Part shown: positions 8,881 to 16,000 of the stretch, piece after piece
Numbering within the stretch: position 1 is the stretch's first letter
Layout of the letters: each line of letters begins with the position of its first letter
Source of the DNA: an uncultured Oscillospiraceae bacterium
GTDB lineage: Bacteria; Bacillota; Clostridia; Oscillospirales; Oscillospiraceae
DNA: 64,000 nt
Direction of reading: 5' to 3'
Assembly (NCBI GenBank): GCA_934646005.1
Contig: CAKUED010000012.1
Location: 33,855 to 97,854, forward strand
Notes under the pieces: model-generated
The model's database searches: none
Told to the model about the DNA's origin: nothing
What the model saw: only the letters and a program-made list of their open reading frames with translations
Position numbers and translations under genes: made by a program

Positions 8881-8918
8881 TCCCCCGGCGGTTCTTTTTG
8901 AACCGCCGGGGGATTTTT
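8881..8918. terminator. bidirectional hairpin terminator
   Basis: Perfect 14-bp stem (TCCCCCGGCGGTTC and its complement) with a T5 loop, followed by T5 on the plus strand and preceded by AAA. Sits between the convergent GRE1 and lactonase genes. Confidence 0.85.
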
Positions 8919-8935
8919 AGCCGTATGATGTACAG

Positions 8936-10024
8936 TTACAAAATGTGCAGCACGGTACACGCGCCGATGGGCGTATCGCAGCGTCCTCGGGGATGCAGAG
9001 CGCCTTCGGTGTCAATTTCAAAGACGCACAGGCTGTCGCTGTCCTGATTGGCAGCCAGCAGGAATTGCCCATCCGGCGTCAAATCAAAATCGCGCGGGAT
9101 CTTCCCGCCGCTGGCGGTGCACTGCGGCTCGCGGAGCAGACCGTCCGCGCCGATGCAGAACCGCACCAGCACGTCCGCGCCGCGCACGGACACATAGAGC
9201 CAGTTCCCGCTCGGGTGCAGGCGGATCGCCGCGCCCAAAGCGCCCGCAGCGCGCGCCGCGGTGTCGCAGGTCTGCACCAGCTCCGCCGCGCCGGAGGCGG
9301 GGTCATAGCGGTACACGTTCACCTGCGCGGTCATCTCTGTCATCACATACAGCCGCGTGCCGTCGGCGCTGAACACGCCGTGCCGGACGCCCTGCCCGGG
9401 AAGTCCCGGAATGTCCTGCCAGCCGTCCTTTGTCAGCCAGCCCGTCCGGCTGTCAAAGCGGTAGCAGACCAGCCTGTCCAGCCCCAGATCGGGTACATAG
9501 AGATGCACGCCGTCGGGCGCGGGGAGGATCTGGTGCGGATGCGGGCTCTGCTGCCGCTGCGGATCTGTGCCGCGGCCGGTGTGCCGCAGAACACAGGCTG
9601 CCGGACCGAGCGCGTGATCGTCTCCGACCGGGAAGACCGCAACGCTGCCGCCGGAGTAGTTGGCGGCAAGCAGCCATTTTTCGTCGTGCCACAGCTGCAC
9701 AAAGCAGGCGTCCGCGCCGCAGGTCGCCTGCCGGCTGAGCAGCCGGATGCCGCCTTCCTCCAGCGCGTAGGCGGACACCGTAGAGCCGGATACGCCGCAG
9801 TAGTCCTTCAGCTCGCTGACGCAGTAGAGATACCGACCGTCCGCCGTGAGCGTCAGGTGTGAGGGGTTCGGCGTAGCGGGCAGCATCGCCGTGCAGACGA
9901 TCTGCCCCGTCGTCTTGTCAATGGTGCAGCGCCCGACGCCTTTTCCCCGTCCGGGGACGACCTCGCCGGACGCCATCTGGATCGACTCGGTATAGCCGCC
10001 GGTATATACAGTCCAATGTTCCAT
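8936..10024 (-). CDS. lactonase-family beta-propeller protein (YbhE/Pgl-like)
   Basis: Seven-bladed beta-propeller of the lactonase family (Pfam PF10282), about 362 residues, the usual length. Repeating blade motifs are visible: PSHLTLTADGRYLYCVSE, HPHQILPAPDGVHLYVPD, GVFSADGTRLYV, AIRLHPSGNWLYVS, FDLTPDGQFLLAANQ. The best known member hydrolyses 6-phosphogluconolactone; others act on different sugar lactones. The start is placed at ATG 10024, directly after the DeoR stop (TGAGATG), implying translational coupling; GTG 10036 with AGGA upstream is an alternative. Co-transcription with the DeoR regulator suggests a substrate linked to the same pathway. It is probably cytoplasmic because no signal peptide is seen. 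Confidence 0.85.
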   Translation of the reverse strand: MEHWTVYTGGYTESIQMASGEVVPGRGKGVGRCTIDKTTGQIVCTAMLPATPNPSHLTLTADGRYLYCVSELKDYCGVSGSTVSAYALEEGGIRLLSRQATCGADACFVQLWHDEKWLLAANYSGGSVAVFPVGDDHALGPAACVLRHTGRGTDPQRQQSPHPHQILPAPDGVHLYVPDLGLDRLVCYRFDSRTGWLTKDGWQDIPGLPGQGVRHGVFSADGTRLYVMTEMTAQVNVYRYDPASGAAELVQTCDTAARAAGALGAAIRLHPSGNWLYVSVRGADVLVRFCIGADGLLREPQCTASGGKIPRDFDLTPDGQFLLAANQDSDSLCVFEIDTEGALHPRGRCDTPIGACTVLHIL

Positions 10025-10025
10025 C

Positions 10026-10802
10026 TCAGTCCGCACCGTCCTTTTCCTGAAGCGCAGCCTTGTAGATCTGAACGCCCTTGGCGCGCAGCTCCGCCTCCGC
10101 CGCCTCCGGCATCTGCACGTCTGTGACCACGGCGCTGATGCGGTTGTCCAGCTCCATGGGGACGACGCTCTGCTGGGAGAATTTCACACTCTCCGTGACG
10201 ATGATCACCTGATTCGCGTGCTCCGCCATGTCGCGCACGGCCTGCACGCGCAGGTGATCGTTATTGGTAAAGCCGCGCTTGGGGGAGTAGCCGTCCGTCC
10301 CGACGAACAGCTTGTCCACATAGAACTGGGACACGCACACCCGCAGGATCGGACCGACCATGACCTGCGCGTCGTTTTGAAAATCCCCGCCCAGCAGCAC
10401 GACGTGGACATTGTTCACGCGGCGGATATAGCTGGCGATGAAGGCGCTGTTCGTGATGATCTTGGCGCCGGGCTTCGTTTTGGCGATCTCCTCCGCCAGC
10501 AGCGCGCAGCAGCTGCCGTTTTCGATCATCACCGTTTCGCCGGGGGAGACCAGCCTGGCTGCCTCGCGGGCGATCAGGCGTTTTTCCTCATAGCGGAACG
10601 CCAGGCGGTTATTGATGTCGTCCGCGCCGCCGAAGCAGGCGTAGCCATGCTCCCGCCGGAGAATGCCGCGGCTCTCCAGTGCATCCAGATCCTTGCGGAT
10701 GGTGACCTGCGAGACGCCGACCTGCTCAGCCAGAGCCGTGACCTCCATCTTTCCGTACTGGGAAAGCAGTTCCAAAATCTGTGTTTCGCGCTTTTTCAAC
10801 AA
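10026..10802 (-). CDS. DeoR-family transcriptional regulator
   Basis: Sugar-phosphate-responsive repressor, 258 residues. N-terminal winged helix-turn-helix (residues about 5-57; VTALAEQVGVSQVTIRKDL is the recognition region) and a C-terminal DeoR sensor domain (ITNSAFIASY, LLGGDF, KLFVGTDGYS). The start is TTG (10802, or the next TTG 10799) behind AGGAGG; no ATG is available. It has its own promoter with a CGAAAC direct repeat just downstream of the -10, which suggests autoregulation. Similar boxes occur at GRE1, the ROK operon and activase 1, so it is the best candidate regulator of the locus, and the effector would be a sugar phosphate (inference). Confidence 0.9.
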   Translation of the reverse strand: MLKKRETQILELLSQYGKMEVTALAEQVGVSQVTIRKDLDALESRGILRREHGYACFGGADDINNRLAFRYEEKRLIAREAARLVSPGETVMIENGSCCALLAEEIAKTKPGAKIITNSAFIASYIRRVNNVHVVLLGGDFQNDAQVMVGPILRVCVSQFYVDKLFVGTDGYSPKRGFTNNDHLRVQAVRDMAEHANQVIIVTESVKFSQQSVVPMELDNRISAVVTDVQMPEAAEAELRAKGVQIYKAALQEKDGAD

Positions 10803-10814
10803 AGACCCCTCCTG

Positions 10815-10832
10815 GTTTCGTTTTCTGTTTCG
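10815..10832 (-). promoter_or_regulatory. operator-like direct repeat CGAAAC-N6-CGAAAC
   Basis: Reads CGAAACAGAAAACGAAAC on the minus strand, directly after the -10 of the DeoR gene. GAAA-rich direct repeats are characteristic of DeoR-family operators. It shares GAAAACGAA with the box upstream of activase 1 (13904-13919). Confidence 0.55.
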
Positions 10833-10862
10833 ATTATAGCACGAATCGCTTACGTTTGTCTA
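10833..10862 (-). promoter_or_regulatory. promoter of deoR-lactonase pair
   Basis: Minus-strand TAGACA, 18 bases, TATAAT, about 30 bp before the TTG start; the -35 overlaps the end of the MFS gene. Confidence 0.7.
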
Positions 10863-12025
10863 TTCCTTTGAAACATGAAACAGCGGTTGACTGTTTCCGT
10901 GCCCATGGCTGCCAGCAGCAGACATATCAGCAGAAAGCCCGGATAGATGCCCGTGCCTACGCGGTCGGCAAGCGCACCGAACAGCGGCGGAAAGCACGTG
11001 CTGCCCACATACGCAAACGCCATCTCCAGCCCCATCACCCGCTGTGACAGCGCAGGACCGAAATAGGTAGGCGTGGCGTGCAGCATGGCGGGATAGACGG
11101 GGGCAAAGCCGAGCCCCATCAGGAAAATGCCGCCCATGGCGAGTTCTGCTTGCCTGGCAGAAAGGACCAGAAGCAGCCCCGCGGCGCTGATGCACAGTCC
11201 GATGCGGATCAGGCGGCGGTCCTGCCAGCGGCTCGCTGCAAAGCCCGCGGCGATGCGACCGAGCGTGAGCGCGCCGAAATACAGCGTGGAGGTCAGCGCC
11301 GCGTCGGAGGGCGCGAGGGCGTAGCGGTCATGGATGAACGTAGCGCCCCAGAGACCGCCGGTGTTTTCCATCGCGCAGTAGAACAGAAAACCCAGCATCA
11401 GCGGCAGCGTGCCCCGCGTGCGCGGCAGCCGGGCAGGTGGCTCGGTCTGTGCGGCAGCCGCCGAGACCTGCGCGCCGTCGCCTGCCCGCCGCCACAGCGG
11501 CAGCGCACAGAACAGCGCGATGCAAAGCGCGCCCTGCAAAGCGGCGATCAGACCGTAGCCAGTCCGCCACGACCCGCCCGCGCGCAGCGCGGCGGCGGCG
11601 ATCATTGGACCGGTCGATGCGCCGATGCCCCAGAAGCAGTGCAGCCAGCTCATATGCCGCGCCTCATACCGCAGGGCGACGAAATTGTTGAGCGCCACGT
11701 CCACCGAGCCCGCGCCCAGCCCCAGCGGGACGGCGAACGCGAACAGCCACGGCACGCCCGGCGAGAGTGCGAAGCCCAGCAGCGCCGCTGCCGTCATCAA
11801 AACGCTCACCGCCGTCACCCGCCCCACGCCGAAGCGGCGCACGAGCCGGTCGGACAGGATGCTGGACACGACCGTCCCGGCGGTGATGGTCATGGAGATG
11901 TAGCCAGCCAGAGCCACCCCGGCGTGCAGATCCGGCTGCATCTGCGGCCAGACGCTGCCAAGGACGGAGTCGGGAAGCCCCAGACTGATGAAGGAGACAT
12001 AGATGATCACAAGCAGGGCTGTCAT
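10850..12025 (-). CDS. MFS transporter (sugar-type)
   Basis: Major facilitator protein of 391 residues with about twelve hydrophobic helices. Start-of-helix features SLGLPDSVLGSVWPQ and the loop SDRLVRRFGVGRV (the conserved cytoplasmic loop 2-3 of MFS) are seen, then a hydrophilic centre around residues 180-205 and a second six-helix half with ALTLGRIAAGF. This pattern fits the group of MFS proteins usually annotated near sugar genes (FucP-like or YfkF-like); it could be importer or exporter. Transcribed from the intergenic region shared with the AraC regulator at 12145, which may control it. TATAAT near 12064-12069 (minus) is a candidate -10 with a weak -35. Confidence 0.82.
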   Translation of the reverse strand: MTALLVIIYVSFISLGLPDSVLGSVWPQMQPDLHAGVALAGYISMTITAGTVVSSILSDRLVRRFGVGRVTAVSVLMTAAALLGFALSPGVPWLFAFAVPLGLGAGSVDVALNNFVALRYEARHMSWLHCFWGIGASTGPMIAAAALRAGGSWRTGYGLIAALQGALCIALFCALPLWRRAGDGAQVSAAAAQTEPPARLPRTRGTLPLMLGFLFYCAMENTGGLWGATFIHDRYALAPSDAALTSTLYFGALTLGRIAAGFAASRWQDRRLIRIGLCISAAGLLLVLSARQAELAMGGIFLMGLGFAPVYPAMLHATPTYFGPALSQRVMGLEMAFAYVGSTCFPPLFGALADRVGTGIYPGFLLICLLLAAMGTETVNRCFMFQRNRQT

Positions 12026-12144
12026 AAAAATACCTCTTGCATTCTGCGAAATTTACAAGTATCATTATATTGCCGCGATGTTAAAAACAATACTATTATC
12101 GCGCCATAATTTTGCACGATCACGCCATCTTGGGAGGAAGTCAT

Positions 12145-13056
12145 ATGGACTATTGCCGTTCGCTCAACGTTGACCCCGAGACCAGGCAGGAGACGCTCCG
12201 CCAGGTCACGCCGGATTTTCCGTACAACGCGGATGTGTGCGACCTGAATCTGTTTCCAGGCAGTATGTTCCCCTGGCACTGGCATCGGGAGCTGGAGATC
12301 TTCTATATGCGCCGCGGCACGCTGCAATACCACCTGCCGAGCGGGACAGTCACCTTCAGCGAGGGACAGGGCGGCTTTATCAACACCAACGTCCTGCACA
12401 AGACCACCTGCGCGCCGAAAAGCCCCTGCATTCAGGAGGAACAGCAGTTTTTGCCGGAGTTTGTGGGCGTCAACAGCCTGATCCTGCGCAAATATGTGCA
12501 GCCCATCCTGTCAGCACCGGGGATTCCGTTTGTAAAATTTGACCCCGAGCAGCCGGAGCACCGTCCGATCCTGCAGGCGCTTTGCGAATGCTTCCGCCTG
12601 TATGAAGAAAAGCCGGAGGGGTATGAGCTGGAGCTTCAGCAGCGGATGCTGGAGTTCTGGAAGGATCTGCACGCGCTGATCCGGGCAGCGCACGGCAGCG
12701 GACGCGCCGCGGCGGACGACCATCGGATCAAGCAGATGCTCGCGTTCATCGCGGAGCATTACAGCGAGCCCGTGCAGCTGGAGGACATCGCCGCCTCAGC
12801 GTATATGAGCGTGCGGGCGTGCGGGCGGTGCTTCCAGTTACAGCTCGGCACAACGCCGGTGGCGTATCTCATGGACTACCGAACGCAGCAGGCGGGGCGG
12901 CTGCTTGCCAATACGTCGCTGCCCATCGGCGAGATCGCGCTGCAATGCGGCTTTTGCAGCAGCAGCTATTTTGCGCGCATTTTCCGCGAAAAAACGGCGA
13001 TGACGCCCGGTCAGTACCGGGATCAGTGCAAAAAAAGAAGCCCGGACAGGCCATAA
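12145..13056 (+). CDS. AraC-family transcriptional regulator
   Basis: 303 residues. The N-terminal cupin-like sensor contains the metal/sugar pocket pattern FPWHWHRELEIFYMRRG and ends in a linker near residue 180. The C-terminal half has the two helix-turn-helix units of AraC (LEDIAASAYMSVRACGRCFQ and IGEIALQCGFCSSSYFARIF). The start was moved from an upstream TTG to ATG 12145 because GGGAGG sits 7 bases before it. Divergent from the MFS gene and convergent with activase 1. AraC members with such cupins usually activate sugar genes; likely targets are the MFS gene and possibly GRE1. Confidence 0.9.
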   Translation: MDYCRSLNVDPETRQETLRQVTPDFPYNADVCDLNLFPGSMFPWHWHRELEIFYMRRGTLQYHLPSGTVTFSEGQGGFINTNVLHKTTCAPKSPCIQEEQQFLPEFVGVNSLILRKYVQPILSAPGIPFVKFDPEQPEHRPILQALCECFRLYEEKPEGYELELQQRMLEFWKDLHALIRAAHGSGRAAADDHRIKQMLAFIAEHYSEPVQLEDIAASAYMSVRACGRCFQLQLGTTPVAYLMDYRTQQAGRLLANTSLPIGEIALQCGFCSSSYFARIFREKTAMTPGQYRDQCKKRSPDRP

Positions 13057-13069
13057 GGTCGTCCGGGCT
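13029..13069 (-). terminator. terminator of activase 1, inside the end of the AraC gene
   Basis: Minus strand: 9-bp stem (AGCCCGGAC/GTCCGGGCT), 13-base loop, then TTCTTTTTTT. The hairpin and T-run overlap the last codons of the convergent AraC gene, so the sequence serves both as coding region and as terminator. Confidence 0.75.
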
Positions 13070-13075
13070 GCGGCG

Positions 13076-13852
13076 TCAGCGGAAGGTACAGTCAAGACCT
13101 TCATCCAGAAAGATCTGACGGTAGTTTGTGAGCACTTCGGGGTGCAGCTGCTTATACTGCGCCATCTCATAGGGGATGCCGAGCTGCGTGTATTTGTTCT
13201 GACCGAACTGATGAAACGGCAGCAGATGCACCTCGTGCACGCCGAGCTCCCGCAGCCGCGCCGCCATGGCTTTTGCCGAGGCGGGGCTGGAGTTGAAGCG
13301 GGGGATCACCGGGATGCGGGCGATCACCGGGCGGCCTGCGCGCACGAGCTGCTGCAAATTCTCCAGGATCACGTCATTATAAACGCCTGTGCCCGCAAAA
13401 TGCGCCTCGCGGTCGGCGTGCTTGAAATCGAACAGAAACAGGTCGATGTGCTCCATAAACGCGGCAAAGCGCGCGGGGCTGGCATAGCCCGTCGTTTCTG
13501 CGGCAACGTGGATGCCCTCCGCCCGCGCGGCATCGGCAAGCGCCGCGGCAAACTCTGCCTGCTGCAGTACCTCGCCGCCGGAGAGCGTCATGCCGCCGCC
13601 GGATTCATCATAGAAGGGCTTATCCTTGCGCACCTCGCACAGGACCTCCTCTACGGTATATTCCCTGCCGGAGTAGGTCTCGTCCTCCATGGCGTCCGCG
13701 ATGGCGGCGTTGCGGTTCTGCGATTCCGGGTTGGAGCACCATTTGCATTGCAGCGGGCAGCCCTTGAAAAAAACCGTAGTTCGGATACCGGGACCGTCGT
13801 TGATGCTGAATTTCTGAATGTTGAACAGTCTGCCTGTCATACGCCTGCACAT
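13076..13852 (-). CDS. glycyl radical enzyme activase (radical SAM, short form)
   Basis: Radical SAM enzyme that installs the glycyl radical, 258 residues. The cluster-binding CxxxCxxC is in FFKGCPLQCKWCSNPES (Cys32, 36, 39), preceded by the activase signature INDGPGIRTTVF and followed by GGGMTLSGGEVL for SAM binding. It lacks the ferredoxin-like insert with eight cysteines seen in the activase at 17776-18669, resembling the compact PflA form. Start: first ATG; an in-frame ATG at 13840 would also fit the family N-terminus. It stands alone, 4.2 kb from GRE1, but its promoter carries a box resembling those at GRE1, so it is the probable GRE1 partner. It could also serve other GREs. Confidence 0.9.
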   Translation of the reverse strand: MCRRMTGRLFNIQKFSINDGPGIRTTVFFKGCPLQCKWCSNPESQNRNAAIADAMEDETYSGREYTVEEVLCEVRKDKPFYDESGGGMTLSGGEVLQQAEFAAALADAARAEGIHVAAETTGYASPARFAAFMEHIDLFLFDFKHADREAHFAGTGVYNDVILENLQQLVRAGRPVIARIPVIPRFNSSPASAKAMAARLRELGVHEVHLLPFHQFGQNKYTQLGIPYEMAQYKQLHPEVLTNYRQIFLDEGLDCTFR

Positions 13853-13871
13853 CCCTTCCTGATCTGCGTTT

Positions 13872-13900
13872 ATTATACCGGGCGGCGGGGGCTGTGTAAA
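13872..13900 (-). promoter_or_regulatory. promoter of activase 1
   Basis: Minus-strand TTTACA, 17 bases, TATAAT, about 20 bp from the first ATG. The operator-like box TGCGAATGAAAACGAA (13904-13919) abuts the -35. Confidence 0.7.
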
Positions 13901-13903
13901 GAG

Positions 13904-13919
13904 TTCGTTTTCATTCGCA
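13904..13919 (-). promoter_or_regulatory. operator-like box at activase 1 (TGCGAATGAAAACGAA)
   Basis: Shares CGAATGAAA with the GRE1/ROK boxes and GAAAACGAA with the DeoR autoregulatory repeat, linking the detached activase to the GRE1 locus. Confidence 0.5.
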
Positions 13920-13959
13920 TAAAAAATATTTTCGTATGGAACTTTTTGATTTGCGAAGA

Positions 13960-13988
13960 TTGACAGATTTTTGCGAAACGTCTATAAT
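13960..13988 (+). promoter_or_regulatory. promoter of the Gfo/Idh - lyxose isomerase operon
   Basis: TTGACA, 17 bases, TATAAT: near-consensus. TTTGCGAA occurs at 13950-13957 and again at 13970-13977, 20 bases apart (two helical turns), flanking the -35; a possible operator pair. Confidence 0.75.
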
Positions 13989-14020
13989 CAATCCAGATAA
14001 CCATCGAAAGGAGAACGACT

Positions 14021-15004
14021 ATGCTTCGTTATGCGATCGTGGGCACAAACTGGCTGAGCCATCTTTACCGTCAGGCAATCGAGGACGCGGGTGACCGGGT
14101 CAGCGCCGTCTGCTCCCGCAGTGCGGAGCGGGGTGCGGAGCTGGCGCCGGATGGGGCGCGCGTGTATACAGATCTGGACGAGCTGCTGAAGGATCCAGAG
14201 GTCGATGTCGTGTACCTCTGCATTCCGAATGTTCTGCACGCGGACGCGGCGCTGCGCTGCCTGCGGGCAGGCAAGCACGTGCTGTGCGAAAAGCCGGCAA
14301 CTGTCAGCGCTGCCGAGATGGAGGCGATCATCCGCACGGCGCAGGCGGAGCGGCGAATTTTTGCCGAGGCAGTGATGAATTTCTACTCCCCGGTCACGGA
14401 CCGGCTGCGCGCGGAGCTGGCGCAAAACCCGGCGGTCGCCGCCCGGCTGGACTACAGCCAGCGCTCCAGCAAGCTGGACCGACTGCGTGCGGGCGAGCGC
14501 ATCACGAGCTTTGACCGGGCGCTCTATGGCGGCGCGTTGACAGATCTTGGATGCTATGTGCTGCACTTTGCGGTCAATCTTTTCGGCGAGCCGAAGGAAC
14601 TGGACGCCTCCGCCGTGTTCATCGGCAAGGTGGACGGCACGGATGTGCTGACGCTGCACTATGACGGCTTTGACGTGGGCATCACGGTGTCAAAATGCGC
14701 GCACAGCATGATTGGCAGCGAGATCCAGTGCGACCGCGCCACCTATACGCTGAAAAATCTCTCGGTGGTGCTCGGCGTGGAGAAGCATACCATGGATACC
14801 TGCGAGGAGTATGACTGCGGCATCGCCTGCCCCGGCTGGCCGATCGCAAACCCCGCCGTGCTGCCCGGCGTGCAGGAGCGCGTCGTGCGCCGCTTCGACC
14901 GCTGGGTGCGCGGCGAGGATCTGGCGGCGCAGGAGCGGCTGCTGCGGGAGTCTTTGACGGTGCAGCGGCTGATCGAGCAGGCGCACCGGCAGATAGGATA
15001 CTGA
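14021..15004 (+). CDS. Gfo/Idh/MocA-family oxidoreductase
   Basis: NAD(P)-dependent sugar/cyclitol dehydrogenase, 327 residues. N-terminal Rossmann fold starting YAIVGTNWLS (a variant of GxGxxG), then the family motif CEKPAT with the catalytic-site lysine near residue 92, and a C-terminal alpha/beta domain with GGALTDLGCYVLHFA. Ribosome site AAAGGAG, 7 bases before ATG. Followed 46 bp later by D-lyxose isomerase, probably one operon. Members of this family oxidise or reduce many sugars; one characterised member reduces 1,5-anhydrofructose to 1,5-anhydromannitol, which would feed a PflD-like enzyme, but this protein is not obviously from that subgroup. Substrate unknown. Confidence 0.88.
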   Translation: MLRYAIVGTNWLSHLYRQAIEDAGDRVSAVCSRSAERGAELAPDGARVYTDLDELLKDPEVDVVYLCIPNVLHADAALRCLRAGKHVLCEKPATVSAAEMEAIIRTAQAERRIFAEAVMNFYSPVTDRLRAELAQNPAVAARLDYSQRSSKLDRLRAGERITSFDRALYGGALTDLGCYVLHFAVNLFGEPKELDASAVFIGKVDGTDVLTLHYDGFDVGITVSKCAHSMIGSEIQCDRATYTLKNLSVVLGVEKHTMDTCEEYDCGIACPGWPIANPAVLPGVQERVVRRFDRWVRGEDLAAQERLLRESLTVQRLIEQAHRQIGY

Positions 15005-15050
15005 CCGGGCGGGCTCGTCCGGCGGCAATACGGGATCGGAGGTCATATTT

Positions 15051-15740
15051 ATGAAACGTTCGGAGATCAACAGGGCGTTAAAGGAGCTGGAGGCGATGTG
15101 CCGCGAGCAGCGCTGCTACCTGCCGCCGTTCTGCGCATTCACGCCGGAGCAGTGGCAGACGCTCGGGCACGAGTATGACGAGGTGCGCGAGTGTATGCTC
15201 GGCTGGGACATCACGGACTACGGTCGGGGTGAGTTTGACAAATTCGGCTTTTCGCTCATCACCATCCGCAACGGAAACCGCGCCATGCCCGACAAATACC
15301 CCAAGGTCTACGCGGAAAAGCTGCTGTATCTGAAGGAGGGGCAGTACGCCCCGAACCATTTCCACTGGTACAAGACCGAGGACATCATCAACCGCGGCGG
15401 CGGCAATGTGCTCATCCGGGTGTATAATTCGCTGCCGGATGAGGAGATCGATTATGAGAGCCCCGTGACCGTCCACACGGACGGGCGGACGTATCAAGTC
15501 CCGGCAGGAACGCAGATCCGCCTGACGCCGGGCGAGAGCATCCATGTGCAGCAGCGGCTGTATCACGATTTTTCCGTGGAGGCAGGTACGGGCGCTGTGC
15601 TGCTGGGCGAGGTCAGCCAGTGCAACGACGATAATACGGATAACCGCTTCAACCCGCCCGTCGGGCGCTTCCCCAGGATCGAAGAGGACGAGCCGCCCTA
15701 CCGCCTTCTCTGCAACGAATACCCCGCCGCAAAGGAATGA
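15051..15740 (+). CDS. D-lyxose ketol-isomerase
   Basis: Cupin-type metal-dependent isomerase (D-lyxose isomerase family), 229 residues, full length. Metal ligands of the family are visible: His103, His105 and Glu110 in NHFHWYKTED, and His172 in YHDF. Characterised members interconvert D-lyxose and D-xylulose, and also D-mannose and D-fructose. Ribosome site GGAGG, 8 bases before ATG. Second gene of the operon with the Gfo/Idh oxidoreductase and followed by a terminator hairpin. It is not related in mechanism to the GREs but places the pair in hexose or pentose interconversion. Confidence 0.92.
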   Translation: MKRSEINRALKELEAMCREQRCYLPPFCAFTPEQWQTLGHEYDEVRECMLGWDITDYGRGEFDKFGFSLITIRNGNRAMPDKYPKVYAEKLLYLKEGQYAPNHFHWYKTEDIINRGGGNVLIRVYNSLPDEEIDYESPVTVHTDGRTYQVPAGTQIRLTPGESIHVQQRLYHDFSVEAGTGAVLLGEVSQCNDDNTDNRFNPPVGRFPRIEEDEPPYRLLCNEYPAAKE

Positions 15741-15750
15741 AATACAAAAA

Positions 15751-15978
15751 GGCTTCCGCTAAAGGCAGGACCTCATAAGAAAACAATGAAAAAAGTCCGC
15801 TGGGTTTCCAGCGGGCTTTTTCGCGCAGCGCCACAGGCAGAAGATCTTTCGTTCCTGACAAACAGATTTTTTGCGGCGCTACTTTGTGTAACGCAAGAAA
15901 AATCTGCGCAGTCAGGGGCGAAAAAGCTCTGTCTGGGGGCATTGGTTTTCTTATGTGGTGCTGCCAAAAGCGGAAGCC
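15751..15978. repeat. 228-bp imperfect inverted repeat with side hairpin (MITE-like or structured RNA)
   Basis: Outer arms GGCTTCCGCT..(15751-15788) and its near complement ..AGCGGAAGCC (15940-15978) match over about 38 bp with a few mismatches. Inner arms 15854-15875 and 15892-15916 also pair (CCTGAC...TTTTTTGCG with CGCAAGAAAAA...GTCAGG), leaving a loop of about 16 bases. The left arm carries an extra hairpin (15795-15816) absent from the right arm, so a transcript would fold as a three-way junction. No transposase is present. The element lies between convergent operons. Confidence 0.65.
15793..15822 (+). terminator. terminator after D-lyxose isomerase
   Basis: AAAA, stem GTCCGCTGG / CCAGCGGGC (one G-T pair), GTTT loop, then TTTTT. 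Forms the side hairpin of the inverted-repeat element. Confidence 0.75.
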
Positions 15979-16000
15979 TTTTTTGCTTACACGGGCAGCT

